Part shown: positions 41,860-49,840 of the stretch, piece by piece
Layout: each line of letters begins with the position of its first letter
Numbering within the stretch: the stretch's first letter is position 1
Assembly: GCA_017445385.1 (NCBI GenBank)
Contig: JAFSUG010000003.1
Coordinates: forward strand, 1 to 64,000
Length of the DNA stretch: 64,000 nt
Reading direction: 5' to 3'
DNA from: Oscillospiraceae bacterium
GTDB lineage: Bacteria > Bacillota > Clostridia > Oscillospirales > Oscillospiraceae
Made by a program: the position numbers and the translations under genes
The notes under the pieces: model-generated
Told to the model about the DNA's origin: nothing
Databases searched by the model: none
The model's input: only the letters and a program-made list of their open reading frames with translations

Positions 41860-43662
41860 TTAGCTGATCGTCAGCGTAACGGTGTAGGTACGTGCCGGGT
41901 CGAGCGGCGTGGTGCCGTCTTTCTCGGTGGTCAGCGTGTAGGTGATATCCCAGGAGCCCTTCTTGAGCTCGGAGAACTTCGCGTTTACGCCGGTAGCGTA
42001 GACGGTCTTCAGAAGAACGGAAGTATCTTCGTTGTTTGCGTCAGCTGCTTCCGTGGAGTTTGCAACGTAGGTTGCCCACGGCGTGGTTGCAGTGCTGGTG
42101 CCGTTCTTAACATCGAGATATGCATTGATCATATCCTTCAGCATGAAGAATTCAGCAGAAGCGGAGAAGTCACCTGCGGTCTTGTAGCCGAATACGTTTG
42201 CGAGCTTGCTGTTTTCATCGGTCCACTCGGCGTTGTTGTCAATGTTGAAGTTCTCAACAAGGATGTACATTGCCTGTTCGAGAACGTCGTTATCAACGTA
42301 CTGCGGGCGCGTGCCGGTAACAGACTTGCTCTTGTCTTCGTTCTTGATCGTCAGAGTCAGTGTGTACAGAAGTCTGGCAGAGCTGCCGCCGCCGGTCGTC
42401 GGCTCAACGACTTTACCGTTGACGACCTGCGCGGTCTTGTCTGCCGAAACGTCGGTGCCGTTGACTTTCGTGCCGTTTGTGTCCGGATCGACCTTAACGG
42501 TGGTGTTGTCAACGTTGACGTTGGTATCGTCAGCCTTTACTTCAACCTCACCGATCTTGCTGCTGCCGGTGATGGCTGCGCCGTCGGTTTCCAAAGTGAC
42601 CTTCGGCACGGACTTGGTGGTGTCAACCTGAGCGGTAACGGGCTCATCAGCGCTGACGACAACTTCCTTAACGGTGCCGTCGCCCTGAACGGTGGTGTCT
42701 GCGCCGACCTTGACACTGTCAACCGTGGAGGTCTTATCAACTTCAACGACTGCGCCGGTAGCCGTGCCGGTCGTCTTAACGGTTGTAGCGTTGGCACCGT
42801 CAACAACGCGGACGTTGGTATCGGTCACAACGGTGATGGCTTCGGAGACCTTAGAACCGGAGATGGTGACGGTCGGGCGGTCCTTGTCTTCTTCGGTCTT
42901 TTCCGGAGAAGCGATGATGACGTTTTCAGTATCGCCGGTGATCGTAACGCCGTCGGAAACGACGAGGACGATCTTCTGCTGGCCGTCGGGCAGGTCAGAC
43001 TTTTCGATGTGGTAAGTGCCCGGCTCGGTGATGTACTGGCCGATTGCGTTATCGAGCAGCTGCATCAGCATTGCGCGAGTCAGGATCATCTTCGGGGCGA
43101 GGATGCCCTCTGCGAGATCATCCTTATAACCAACGTTGTTCAGACCCTTGATGTAACCCTTGTTCACAAGCGTGTTCACATAGCCGATTGCCCAGGAAGC
43201 GGTCTGGTCGGCATCGGTATAGGTGGCGTTCATGGTGTCCTGCGGTTCGAGACCGAGCGCACGGCAGAACATGGTCATCAGCTGCTCGCGGGTAAGCGGG
43301 CCGTCCGGATCCATCGTGCTCGGGCTGGTGCCGAGGATGATGCCGCGCTGATGCGCTGTGGAAAGTACGTGGTGGTACCACCAGCCCGGCTTCAGATCGA
43401 CAAACTTGGAGAGGTCAGCCGTCTTCGACAGCTTCAGCAAATTTGTAAAAATCTGGGAGATCTGCGCTCTCGTCATGACGTCGTCGGGACGGAAAGTGCC
43501 GTCGCCGAAGCCCCAGACGATTCCACGCTCCGTGCCGAGGTTGATGGCGGGTTCGCCCCAGTGTCCCTCGGTGTCGGTATACAGTGCGGCGGAAGCGCCG
43601 ACTGCGAGCACGGATACCAGCATAACTACTGCCAGAACGATGCTCAGAATTCTCTTCTTCAT
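41860..43662 (-). CDS. S-layer homology domain protein
   Basis: Secreted cell-surface protein of 600 residues. A Sec signal (about 1-25, ending AVGASA) is followed by three SLH modules (about 27-195; blocks HWGEPAINLGTERGIVWGFGDGTFRPDDVMTRAQ, then TSPSTMDPDGPLTREQ, then a third with ILTRAMLMQLL), which bind pyruvylated wall polymer. The next 200 residues are a Val/Thr/Asp-rich region of short beta repeats that looks like a solenoid, and the last 150 residues form a globular domain with TYTVTLTIS at the end. Substrate or partner is unknown. It is the second gene of a two-gene operon and its stop lies next to the MITE-like element. Confidence 0.88.
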   Translation of the reverse strand: MKKRILSIVLAVVMLVSVLAVGASAALYTDTEGHWGEPAINLGTERGIVWGFGDGTFRPDDVMTRAQISQIFTNLLKLSKTADLSKFVDLKPGWWYHHVLSTAHQRGIILGTSPSTMDPDGPLTREQLMTMFCRALGLEPQDTMNATYTDADQTASWAIGYVNTLVNKGYIKGLNNVGYKDDLAEGILAPKMILTRAMLMQLLDNAIGQYITEPGTYHIEKSDLPDGQQKIVLVVSDGVTITGDTENVIIASPEKTEEDKDRPTVTISGSKVSEAITVVTDTNVRVVDGANATTVKTTGTATGAVVEVDKTSTVDSVKVGADTTVQGDGTVKEVVVSADEPVTAQVDTTKSVPKVTLETDGAAITGSSKIGEVEVKADDTNVNVDNTTVKVDPDTNGTKVNGTDVSADKTAQVVNGKVVEPTTGGGSSARLLYTLTLTIKNEDKSKSVTGTRPQYVDNDVLEQAMYILVENFNIDNNAEWTDENSKLANVFGYKTAGDFSASAEFFMLKDMINAYLDVKNGTSTATTPWATYVANSTEAADANNEDTSVLLKTVYATGVNAKFSELKKGSWDITYTLTTEKDGTTPLDPARTYTVTLTIS

Positions 43663-43682
43663 GTTCGTGTCCTCCTAATTGG

Positions 43683-44420
43683 TTATGTTATATAATTTTT
43701 ATATTTACTCAAGAATTCTGCTTTCTGCAAGCTCTTCGCGCTTACGTAATACTGAATGACGGAATCAGCTAAAGCAGTATCCAAATGATTCGATTTCAAT
43801 ACGCTGCGCAGCTCTGTGGTAAGCGACTGGACTTGCGCGTCGCATTGCTGCTCTAAGGAACCGGCAACACCGATATACTTTCGGACGATGCGGGTTTTGT
43901 TTGCCGTTGTCCATTCCTCCTTCGGGAGCGAATGAAACTCGGCTTCGGCTCGCCCCGGCAGGGAATTGAGCTGACCGAGGAAGGCGCTTTGCAGCTGATA
44001 AAAACGCTTTAATACAGCCTTGACAGCGGCATTGTCCTTCGGGTCTTTTGCCGGCGCAGGGGAAGCGCTGCCGTTACCGGAAGAAGACGGGCGGTGAGGG
44101 GATTCATGCGCTGCCGAAGGCGTATCGCTCGCCTTGCCCGGCTCCGCGCCGGACTGCGCCTCGCCGCCAGCGGCTGATTCGGCTTGCTCCTCCGCGGCAA
44201 CCTCCGCTTCGATCTCGCTCAGATCAATGCCGGTTTTTTCCTCAAACGTTGTCTGCAGCTCTTGCTGAACCTGCGCCTGCTGTTCCTGCAGCTCTTCCGT
44301 GGAATAGGTGAGCGCGGAAATAACGGCGCTGATTTCGCTGCGGAAGCTGAAGAATAGAATCACAGCGGCAGCAAGCAAAACAGCCAAAATAATGCAGATT
44401 ATTTTCAGCGAGCGCCGCAT
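43683..44420 (-). CDS. membrane-anchored coiled-coil protein, unknown
   Basis: Not recognised. 245 residues: a basic start, one membrane helix (about 5-26), a Gln/Glu-rich coiled coil (about 38-80), a low-complexity Ser/Pro/Ala/Gly linker (about 82-128) and a helical C-terminal domain of about 115 residues (VLKRFYQLQSAFLGQLNSLPG, then VRKYIGVAGSLEQQCDAQVQSL). It is the first gene of an operon with the SLH protein (20-base gap), so it may help secretion, anchoring or sensing at the surface. The promoter lies at 44483-44512. Confidence 0.7.
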   Translation of the reverse strand: MRRSLKIICIILAVLLAAAVILFFSFRSEISAVISALTYSTEELQEQQAQVQQELQTTFEEKTGIDLSEIEAEVAAEEQAESAAGGEAQSGAEPGKASDTPSAAHESPHRPSSSGNGSASPAPAKDPKDNAAVKAVLKRFYQLQSAFLGQLNSLPGRAEAEFHSLPKEEWTTANKTRIVRKYIGVAGSLEQQCDAQVQSLTTELRSVLKSNHLDTALADSVIQYYVSAKSLQKAEFLSKYKNYIT

Positions 44421-44482
44421 GCCGATCTCCTTTCCGAGCGGGACTAATCTATAAAAGAATATACTTCCACATGGTTACAGTC

Positions 44483-44512
44483 ATTATAGCACAGCAAATT
44501 TGAATTTGTCTA
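44483..44512 (-). promoter_or_regulatory. promoter of the coiled-coil/SLH operon
   Basis: On the minus strand TAGACA (44507-44512) and TATAAT (44483-44488), 18-base spacing, with TGC before the -10 (extended -10). Confidence 0.7.
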
Positions 44513-44655
44513 TATTAAAATCGCAAAAAAATAAAAAATTAACATATAAAAAACGCACGAAAAAACGGCAGTTTTTTCCATGCAAACGGCGCGTTCATAT
44601 TTGCCGGTTTGTCCGAATAGGAATAGGACAGAACGGAATTGAAGGGGGAATCTGC

Positions 44656-46131
44656 ATGGAGGCAAACGGCATCTATGAAGATCTTGCGCAGCGCACGGAC
44701 GGTGCGGTGCTGATTGGCGTAACCGGCCCGACGCGCACGGGGAAATCGACTTTTGTAAAACGGTTTATGGAAACACTCGTTTTGCCGAATATCGATGATC
44801 CGTACCGCGCAGAGCGCGCGAAAGACGAGCTGCCGCAGAGCGGCAGCGGAAAAACGATCATGACGTCCGAGCCGAAGTTCGTGCCGGAGGAAGCGGTGGA
44901 GATCAGTCCGGACGGCGTTTCGCGCCTGTCCGTGCGGCTGATCGACAGCGTGGGTTACATGATCCCGGGCGCTGTCGGCGCGGAGGAGGATGGGCAGCCG
45001 CGGATGGTAACAACGCCGTGGTTCGATTATGAGATTCCGCTGACGGACGCGGCGGAGATCGGCACGAAAAAGGTGATGGAGGATCACTGCACGGTCGGCG
45101 TTGTTGTTACAACGGACGGCAGTGTTACGGATATTGCGCGCAGTGATTACGCGGAAGCCGAGCAGCGCGCGATCCGCGATATGCAGCAGACGGGAAAGCC
45201 GTTCGTTGTGATCCTCAATTCCACCGATCCGTATTCCGAGCAGACGGAAGCCATGCGTCAAAGCCTGCAGGATACTTACGGCGCGCGCGTGATTGCCGCC
45301 GATTGCCAAACGATGGACGAAGATGAGCTCCGGCAGATTCTGCAGGCAATTTTATCGGAGTTCCCGGTAACGGAAATGCGGTTTTATCTGCCGGACTGGA
45401 TCGGCGCGCTGGATTGGGCGCATCCTGTGAAAGCTGCGCTGATCGAGGCAATGCGCCAAACTGCAGAGCAGATCGGGAAAGTCAGCGAAACGGCGTCGCT
45501 CGGCGATTTTATGCAGACCGATTCGCTGGAAAGCTGCAGCGTGGAATCGGTTGATCTCGGAAGCGGCGTTGTATCGTGCGAGCTGAAGTTCCCGGAAGCG
45601 CTTTTCTATCAGATTTTGAGCGAGGAAACGGGCTTCCCGGTTGAAACGGACGGCGATTTGATGAGCCTGCTCTCCGCGCTTTCGCAGGCGAAGCGGTCGT
45701 ATGATAAAGTCGCCGGCGCGATGGAGCAGGTGAAAGCCACCGGCTACGGCATCGTGATGCCCACGGCGGACGAGGTGCAGCTCGAGGTGCCGCAGATCAT
45801 CCGCAAAAACGGCAGCTACGCCATAAAGCTCAAGGCAAGCGCGCCCTCGATCCACATGATCCGCGCCGATATTCAAACGGAGGTCAGCCCGATCGTCGGC
45901 GATGAAAAGCAGTCGCGCGAGCTTGCGGATTATCTGCTTTCGGAGTATGAGGACAACACCGAAAAGCTCTGGGAGAGCAACATTTTCGGAAAATCGCTGT
46001 ATGATCTCGTGAGCGAAGGGCTTGGCAGCAAGATTGTGGGACTGCCCGAGGTTTCGCGGCTGAAATTCCGCGACTGCCTGACGAAGATCGTCAACGAAGG
46101 TGCGAAGAATCTGATTTGCTTCGTTTTTTGA
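44656..46131 (+). CDS. spoIVA: stage IV sporulation protein A
   Basis: ATPase that polymerises around the forespore to form the coat basement layer. The start is the ATG at 44656 (AAGGGGGA upstream); the AT-rich frame before it back to 44500 is not part of the protein. 491 residues with Walker A GPTRTGKST (24-32), the block RLIDSVGYMIPGA, TTDGSVTDI, NSTDP and the C-terminal REC-like and hydrophobic end LICFVF typical of SpoIVA. Upstream sequence has a TCATATT/CGAATA pair that might be sigma-E-type, but it is weak. It marks the organism as a spore former. Confidence 0.97.
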   Translation: MEANGIYEDLAQRTDGAVLIGVTGPTRTGKSTFVKRFMETLVLPNIDDPYRAERAKDELPQSGSGKTIMTSEPKFVPEEAVEISPDGVSRLSVRLIDSVGYMIPGAVGAEEDGQPRMVTTPWFDYEIPLTDAAEIGTKKVMEDHCTVGVVVTTDGSVTDIARSDYAEAEQRAIRDMQQTGKPFVVILNSTDPYSEQTEAMRQSLQDTYGARVIAADCQTMDEDELRQILQAILSEFPVTEMRFYLPDWIGALDWAHPVKAALIEAMRQTAEQIGKVSETASLGDFMQTDSLESCSVESVDLGSGVVSCELKFPEALFYQILSEETGFPVETDGDLMSLLSALSQAKRSYDKVAGAMEQVKATGYGIVMPTADEVQLEVPQIIRKNGSYAIKLKASAPSIHMIRADIQTEVSPIVGDEKQSRELADYLLSEYEDNTEKLWESNIFGKSLYDLVSEGLGSKIVGLPEVSRLKFRDCLTKIVNEGAKNLICFVF

Positions 46132-46189
46132 GCGCGTATCGCGCGGAGCTGCGCGAGCGGCTGATTGTTTTTGCAAAATGGCTGCTTGG

Positions 46190-46229
46190 AAAATAAAGAG
46201 GACGGGGGTGTCCCGTCCTCTTTATTTTT
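46190..46229. terminator. bidirectional terminator between spoIVA and FTR-like gene
   Basis: AAAATAAAGAGGACGGG (46190-46206) pairs with CCCGTCCTCTTTATTTT (46212-46228). On the minus strand the stem overlaps the last codons of the FTR-like gene. Confidence 0.88.
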
Positions 46230-46419
46230 CTTTGTAGTAGAGCCGGCAGTGGCAGTAGCCCTCGTAATCGGGGTCTGCAATCTGATCGCGGAATTCCTTG
46301 CACATACATTTATTATCCGGAATTCTCGCAACGCGGCAGGGGCAGTAGCCGTCTTTCTTTTCCAACGCTTCTTTCAGCGATGCAACGACCTTTTCATCTT
46401 CGTTGTAGCGAATTTTCAT
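46222..46419 (-). CDS. ferredoxin-thioredoxin reductase catalytic-type protein
   Basis: Small iron-sulfur protein, 65 residues, with six cysteines in the arrangement CPC (C26, C28), CMC (C38, C40) and CHC (C56, C58), which matches the catalytic beta chain of ferredoxin:thioredoxin reductase: a 4Fe-4S cluster next to a redox disulfide. The ATG overlaps the trx stop by 4 bases, so the pair is coupled. It probably reduces the adjacent thioredoxin with electrons from ferredoxin. The FTR variable subunit is not in the window; bacterial homologues often lack it. Confidence 0.85.
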   Translation of the reverse strand: MKIRYNEDEKVVASLKEALEKKDGYCPCRVARIPDNKCMCKEFRDQIADPDYEGYCHCRLYYKEK

Positions 46420-46733
46420 ACGTTCTTCTCCAAAAAATCCGCAAGCTGCTGCTCGCTCATAACGCCAACGGCCTTGTCGATTGCCTTGCCGCCCTTCACC
46501 AGCACGAACGCCGGAATCGCGTCGATGCCAAACTGCATGGCAAGCGCCGGGTTTTCATCAACGTTGATTTTGCAGAACTTCACGTCTGCGCGCTTTTCGG
46601 CAAGCGCTTCAAACGTGGGCGCCATCATCTTGCAGGGCATGCACCAGTCCGCCCAGAAATCGATGAGCGCAGCGCCTTCGTAGTTTGCGATCTCGGCTGC
46701 AAAGGTATCTTGCGAAATATGCTTTAGCTCCAT
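46416..46733 (-). CDS. trxA: thioredoxin
   Basis: Disulfide reductase of 105 residues. The redox motif is WCMPC (W30 to C34) instead of the common WCGPC, with FWADW before it and the cis-Pro in AIPAFVLV. GGTTACAATTATG-type leader with AGGAGG upstream. It is the first gene of a two-gene operon with the FTR-like protein, suggesting reduction by ferredoxin and not by NADPH. A Met in the third position of the motif alters redox potential in other thioredoxins. Confidence 0.94.
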   Translation of the reverse strand: MELKHISQDTFAAEIANYEGAALIDFWADWCMPCKMMAPTFEALAEKRADVKFCKINVDENPALAMQFGIDAIPAFVLVKGGKAIDKAVGVMSEQQLADFLEKNV

Positions 46734-46759
46734 AATTGTAACCTCCTTTGTTTTTTATT

Positions 46760-46788
46760 AGGATAACCGCTTTTTAAAAAATCGTCAA
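46760..46788 (-). promoter_or_regulatory. promoter of trxA-FTR operon
   Basis: On the minus strand TTGACG (46783-46788) and TATCCT (46760-46765), 17-base spacing. Confidence 0.6.
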
Positions 46789-46836
46789 CACTATTTTACC
46801 ATATACGGGAATAATTTTTCTTTTTGATCGCATATC

Positions 46837-46865
46837 TTGCGAAATTGGGGAAAATATGGTATCAT
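46837..46865 (+). promoter_or_regulatory. promoter of the parC-like gene
   Basis: TTGCGA (46837-46842) and TATCAT (46860-46865), 17-base spacing, with TGG before the -10. Divergent from trxA. Confidence 0.6.
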
Positions 46866-46893
46866 ACCTTCACTGATGCAATGAGGTGCAACT

Positions 46894-49137
46894 ATGAGAA
46901 AAAAACAGACTGAACAGCCGAAAAACCGCCCTGCGATTCCGCAGAACGTAAAAGGTCTCCGCGCCGAGGTGCTGGAGCAGCCGATCTGCGATACGCTGGA
47001 GCTGAATTATATGCCGTATGCAATGTCGGTCATCGTATCGCGCTCGATCCCGGAGATCGACGGCTTTAAGCCGTCGCATCGGAAGCTGCTTTATACAATG
47101 TATAAAATGGGGCTGCTCAACGGCGCAAAGACGAAATCGGCAAACATCGTCGGTCAGACGATGCATCTCAATCCCCACGGCGACGCTGCGATCTATGATA
47201 CGATGGTGCGCCTTTCGCGCGGACACGAAGCGCTGCTGCATCCGTTTGTGGACAGCAAGGGCAACTTCGGCAAGGTCTATTCGCGCGATATGGTCTGCGC
47301 AGCCTCCCGTTATACAGAGGCGAAGCTCGATCCGATCTGCGCGGAGCTTTTCCGCGATATCGACGCCGACGCCGTGGACTTCGTGGACAACTACGATTCT
47401 ACAACCACCGAACCGACGCTGCTGCCTACAACGTTCCCGAATATCCTCGTTGCGGCGAATATGGGCATTGCGGTCGGTATGGCGTCGAATATATGCGGCT
47501 TTAACCTGCGCGAGGTCTGCAACGCCACGATTGCGCTCATCCGTGATCCGGACTGCAACCTGCTGGAGCTGATGCCGGCGCCGGATTTCTCAACCGGCGG
47601 CGAGATCCTCTATGACGCGGCGGAGATGGCTTCGATCTACGAAACGGGCAGAGGCTCGTTCCGTGTGCGCGGCAAATGGAGATACGTCAAAGAGGGCAAC
47701 CTCATCGAGATCTATGAGATTCCGTATACAACAACAACCGAAGCGATCGTGGATAAGGTTGCGGAGCTTGTAAAGGCCGGCAAGCTGCGCGAGGTTTCCG
47801 ATATGCGCGATGAAACCGACCTCAACGGCTTGAAGCTTGCGATCGATCTCAAGCGCGGCAGCGATCCGGAAAAGGTAATGCAAAAGCTCTTCCGCACAAC
47901 GCCGCTTATGGATTCGTTCGGCTGCAACTTCAATCTTCTGATTGCAGGTATGCCGCGTGTGCTCGGTGTGCGCGAAATATTAACCGAATGGACAGCTTGG
48001 CGCACGGAGTGCGTCCGCCGGCGCGTTTACCATGAGCTGCAGAAAAAGACCGACCGGCTGCATCTGCTCAAGGGCCTCGGCAAGATCCTGCTGGATATTG
48101 ATAAGGCGATCAAGATCATCCGCGAAACGGAAAGCGAAAGCGAGGTCGTGCCGAATCTGATGATCGGCTTCGGCATCGATGAAACGCAGGCGGAGTTCGT
48201 TGCGGAGATCAAGCTGCGCAACATCAACCGCGAATATATCTTAAAGCGTTTGCGCGATACCGAAGAGCTGGAAAAAGAAATCGCCGACCTGCAGGACGTT
48301 CTGCAGCATGAACGCCGCGTGAAAGCAATCATCATCAAAGAGCTGGAAAGTGTTGCCGCGAAGTACGGCAAGGACCGCAAAACAACGCTCGTCTACGAGC
48401 AACAGGCGGCGGCTGAGCCGGAGGATACGGAGATTCCGGACTATCCCGTTACGGTGTTCGTTTCGCGCGAGGGCTATTTCAAAAAGATCACGCCGCAGTC
48501 GCTGCGCATGAGCGGTGAGCAGAAATTCAAGGAAGGCGACAGCCTCGTCATGACCGCGGAAACGACGAACCGCGCGGAGCTACTTGTGTTTACGGATAAA
48601 TGCCAGGTCTATAAAACGCGCTGCGGCGATTTCGAAGATACGAAGGCTTCCTCCCTCGGCGATTATCTGCCATCGAAGCTCAAGATGGACGAGGGCGAAA
48701 CCGTCCGCTTCGTTTGCCTGCCGGGCGATTACAAGGGCTGGCTGATGTTCTTCTTCGAAAACGGCAAGGCGGCAAAGGTGGAGCTTTCCGGCTACGAAAC
48801 GAAGTCCAACCGCAAGAAGCTGATCGGCGCATACAGCGATAAGAGTCCGCTCAAAACCATCCTGCACATGACGGAAGAAGCGCAGATCGCCGTCTACTCA
48901 ACCGGCGGCCGCGCGCTGATCTTCTCCTCGGCGCAGCTGCAGATGAAAACCTCTCGCTCTACGCAGGGCGTAAGCGTTCTGACGCTCAAGAAAAAAGATA
49001 CGCTCGATCATGCCGCGCTGCTCTCGGAAACAACGATCGCAAACGAATCGCGCTATCGCGTGCGCTCGCTGCCGGCGGCAGGCGCGCTCGTGAAAGAAGA
49101 GGACAGCGAGGAAAAACAAATTACGCTCGACGTATAA
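46894..49137 (+). CDS. type IIA topoisomerase A subunit (ParC/GyrA family)
   Basis: Cuts and rejoins DNA in a type IIA topoisomerase. 747 residues: N-terminal breakage domain with the active-site Arg-Tyr R139-Y140 in AASRYTEAKLDP, tower and coiled-coil region, and a C-terminal pinwheel with degenerate blades. The GyrA box QRRGGKG-type motif is not seen, so topoisomerase IV (decatenation) is more likely than gyrase. It has no B subunit beside it; parE or gyrB must lie elsewhere. The ATG follows ATGAGGTG. It is divergent from trxA. Confidence 0.85.
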   Translation: MRKKQTEQPKNRPAIPQNVKGLRAEVLEQPICDTLELNYMPYAMSVIVSRSIPEIDGFKPSHRKLLYTMYKMGLLNGAKTKSANIVGQTMHLNPHGDAAIYDTMVRLSRGHEALLHPFVDSKGNFGKVYSRDMVCAASRYTEAKLDPICAELFRDIDADAVDFVDNYDSTTTEPTLLPTTFPNILVAANMGIAVGMASNICGFNLREVCNATIALIRDPDCNLLELMPAPDFSTGGEILYDAAEMASIYETGRGSFRVRGKWRYVKEGNLIEIYEIPYTTTTEAIVDKVAELVKAGKLREVSDMRDETDLNGLKLAIDLKRGSDPEKVMQKLFRTTPLMDSFGCNFNLLIAGMPRVLGVREILTEWTAWRTECVRRRVYHELQKKTDRLHLLKGLGKILLDIDKAIKIIRETESESEVVPNLMIGFGIDETQAEFVAEIKLRNINREYILKRLRDTEELEKEIADLQDVLQHERRVKAIIIKELESVAAKYGKDRKTTLVYEQQAAAEPEDTEIPDYPVTVFVSREGYFKKITPQSLRMSGEQKFKEGDSLVMTAETTNRAELLVFTDKCQVYKTRCGDFEDTKASSLGDYLPSKLKMDEGETVRFVCLPGDYKGWLMFFFENGKAAKVELSGYETKSNRKKLIGAYSDKSPLKTILHMTEEAQIAVYSTGGRALIFSSAQLQMKTSRSTQGVSVLTLKKKDTLDHAALLSETTIANESRYRVRSLPAAGALVKEEDSEEKQITLDV

Positions 49138-49144
49138 AAAAACC

Positions 49145-49184
49145 TTGACAATCGCAAATTGTTCGCTATAATAACATTTGCGAT
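49145..49184 (+). promoter_or_regulatory. tRNA-Gly promoter with inverted repeat
   Basis: TTGACA (49145-49150) and TATAAT (49167-49172), 16-base spacing. A perfect 9-bp inverted repeat, ATCGCAAAT (49151-49159) and ATTTGCGAT (49176-49184), brackets the -10. Confidence 0.85.
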
Positions 49185-49260
49185 GCGGGTGTAGCTCATC
49201 TGGTAGAGCGCCACCTTGCCAAGGTGGAGGTAGCGAGTTCGAGCCTCGTCACCCGCTCCA
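49185..49260 (+). tRNA. tRNA-Gly (anticodon GCC)
   Basis: A 76-base cloverleaf: acceptor GCGGGTG with CACCCGC, D-arm GCTC..GAGC, anticodon stem CCACC/GGTGG with loop TTGCCAA (anticodon GCC), T-arm GCGAG-TTCGAGC-CTCGT, discriminator T and an encoded CCA. The gene is single, not in a tRNA cluster. Confidence 0.97.
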
Positions 49261-49385
49261 AAAGCGCCGCCTGATGGCGGCTAAGATAAGAGATAATGGA
49301 GAATAGATAATATCGAATAGTCAGGATGCCGGCAGCGGCGCTTTTGTACTATTCATTATTCTCCATTATCTCTTATCTGTTATCT
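49260..49385. repeat. interrupted tRNA terminator and 22-bp inverted repeat
   Basis: AAAAGCGCCGCC-TGAT-GGCGGC (49260-49281) is the left part of a terminator whose right part, GCGCTTTT, occurs only at 49338-49345. Between them lie about 55 bases with GCGGC at both junctions (49277-49281 and 49335-49339). A perfect 22-bp inverted repeat (49284-49305 with 49357-49378) plus an inner 7-bp repeat (GAATAGT 49315-49321, ACTATTC 49348-49354) overlaps this block. Arms nest in the order A-B-A'-B'. Confidence 0.65.
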
Positions 49386-49401
49386 AAGGAGAGTAAATAA
49401 C

Positions 49402-49764
49402 ATGGCGCAAAACAGCATATTGATTGATAAAACACTTCATTTTGCAGCAAGGATTATCAAACTGCACCACTATCTCATAAAAGAACGTCACGAGTCAGTC
49501 ATTTCAAAGCAAGTCATACGAAGCGCCACGTCCATCGGTGCAAACGCGAACGAGGCGATTTACGGAAGCAGCCGCGCCGACTTCATTGCCAAATTGCAAA
49601 TATCGCTGAAAGAAACTGCTGAAACGGAGTATTGGCTGCGGCTGTTAAAGCTATCTGAATATATTACGGAATCTGAAGGGAATGACTTGCTTGCCGAATG
49701 CCTTGAGATTAAACGTATTTTGATTTCCTCAATTAACACTGCAAAGCAGGGAGTGCAATCGTAA
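49402..49764 (+). CDS. four-helix bundle protein (23S rRNA IVS / S23 family)
   Basis: 120-residue helical protein of the family first seen in intervening sequences of 23S rRNA genes, also related to the Avd accessory protein of diversity-generating retroelements. Blocks IRSATSIGANANEAI and ADFIAKLQISLKETAETEYWLRLL are characteristic. An AAGGAGAG ribosome binding site precedes the ATG. It is not in an rRNA gene and no reverse transcriptase is nearby. The gene and its flanks are visibly more AT-rich than the neighbours, which suggests acquisition. Function is unknown. Confidence 0.85.
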   Translation: MAQNSILIDKTLHFAARIIKLHHYLIKERHESVISKQVIRSATSIGANANEAIYGSSRADFIAKLQISLKETAETEYWLRLLKLSEYITESEGNDLLAECLEIKRILISSINTAKQGVQS

Positions 49765-49768
49765 TTTT

Positions 49769-49797
49769 GCCGGAGTAATTCATTTTACTCCGGCTTT
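49769..49797 (+). terminator. terminator of the four-helix bundle gene
   Basis: GCCGGAGTAA, short loop, TTACTCCGGC followed by TTTGCTT. Confidence 0.75.
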
Positions 49798-49840
49798 GCT
49801 TCTTGCATCCGTTGCCGGGCGGTGATATAATCAAGCTGCT

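Noticed and set aside
41848..43695. Long plus-strand open frame (615 residues) opposite the SLH gene
   Set aside because: It mirrors the minus-strand gene, which has a signal peptide, SLH motifs and a ribosome binding site; the plus frame has none of these.
44500..44655. N-terminal extension of SpoIVA
   Set aside because: Lys-rich, AT-rich translation unlike the family; the true start follows AAGGGGGA.
49402..49764. Part of a diversity-generating retroelement
   Set aside because: No reverse transcriptase, template repeat or variable target gene is nearby; only the fold family is shared.
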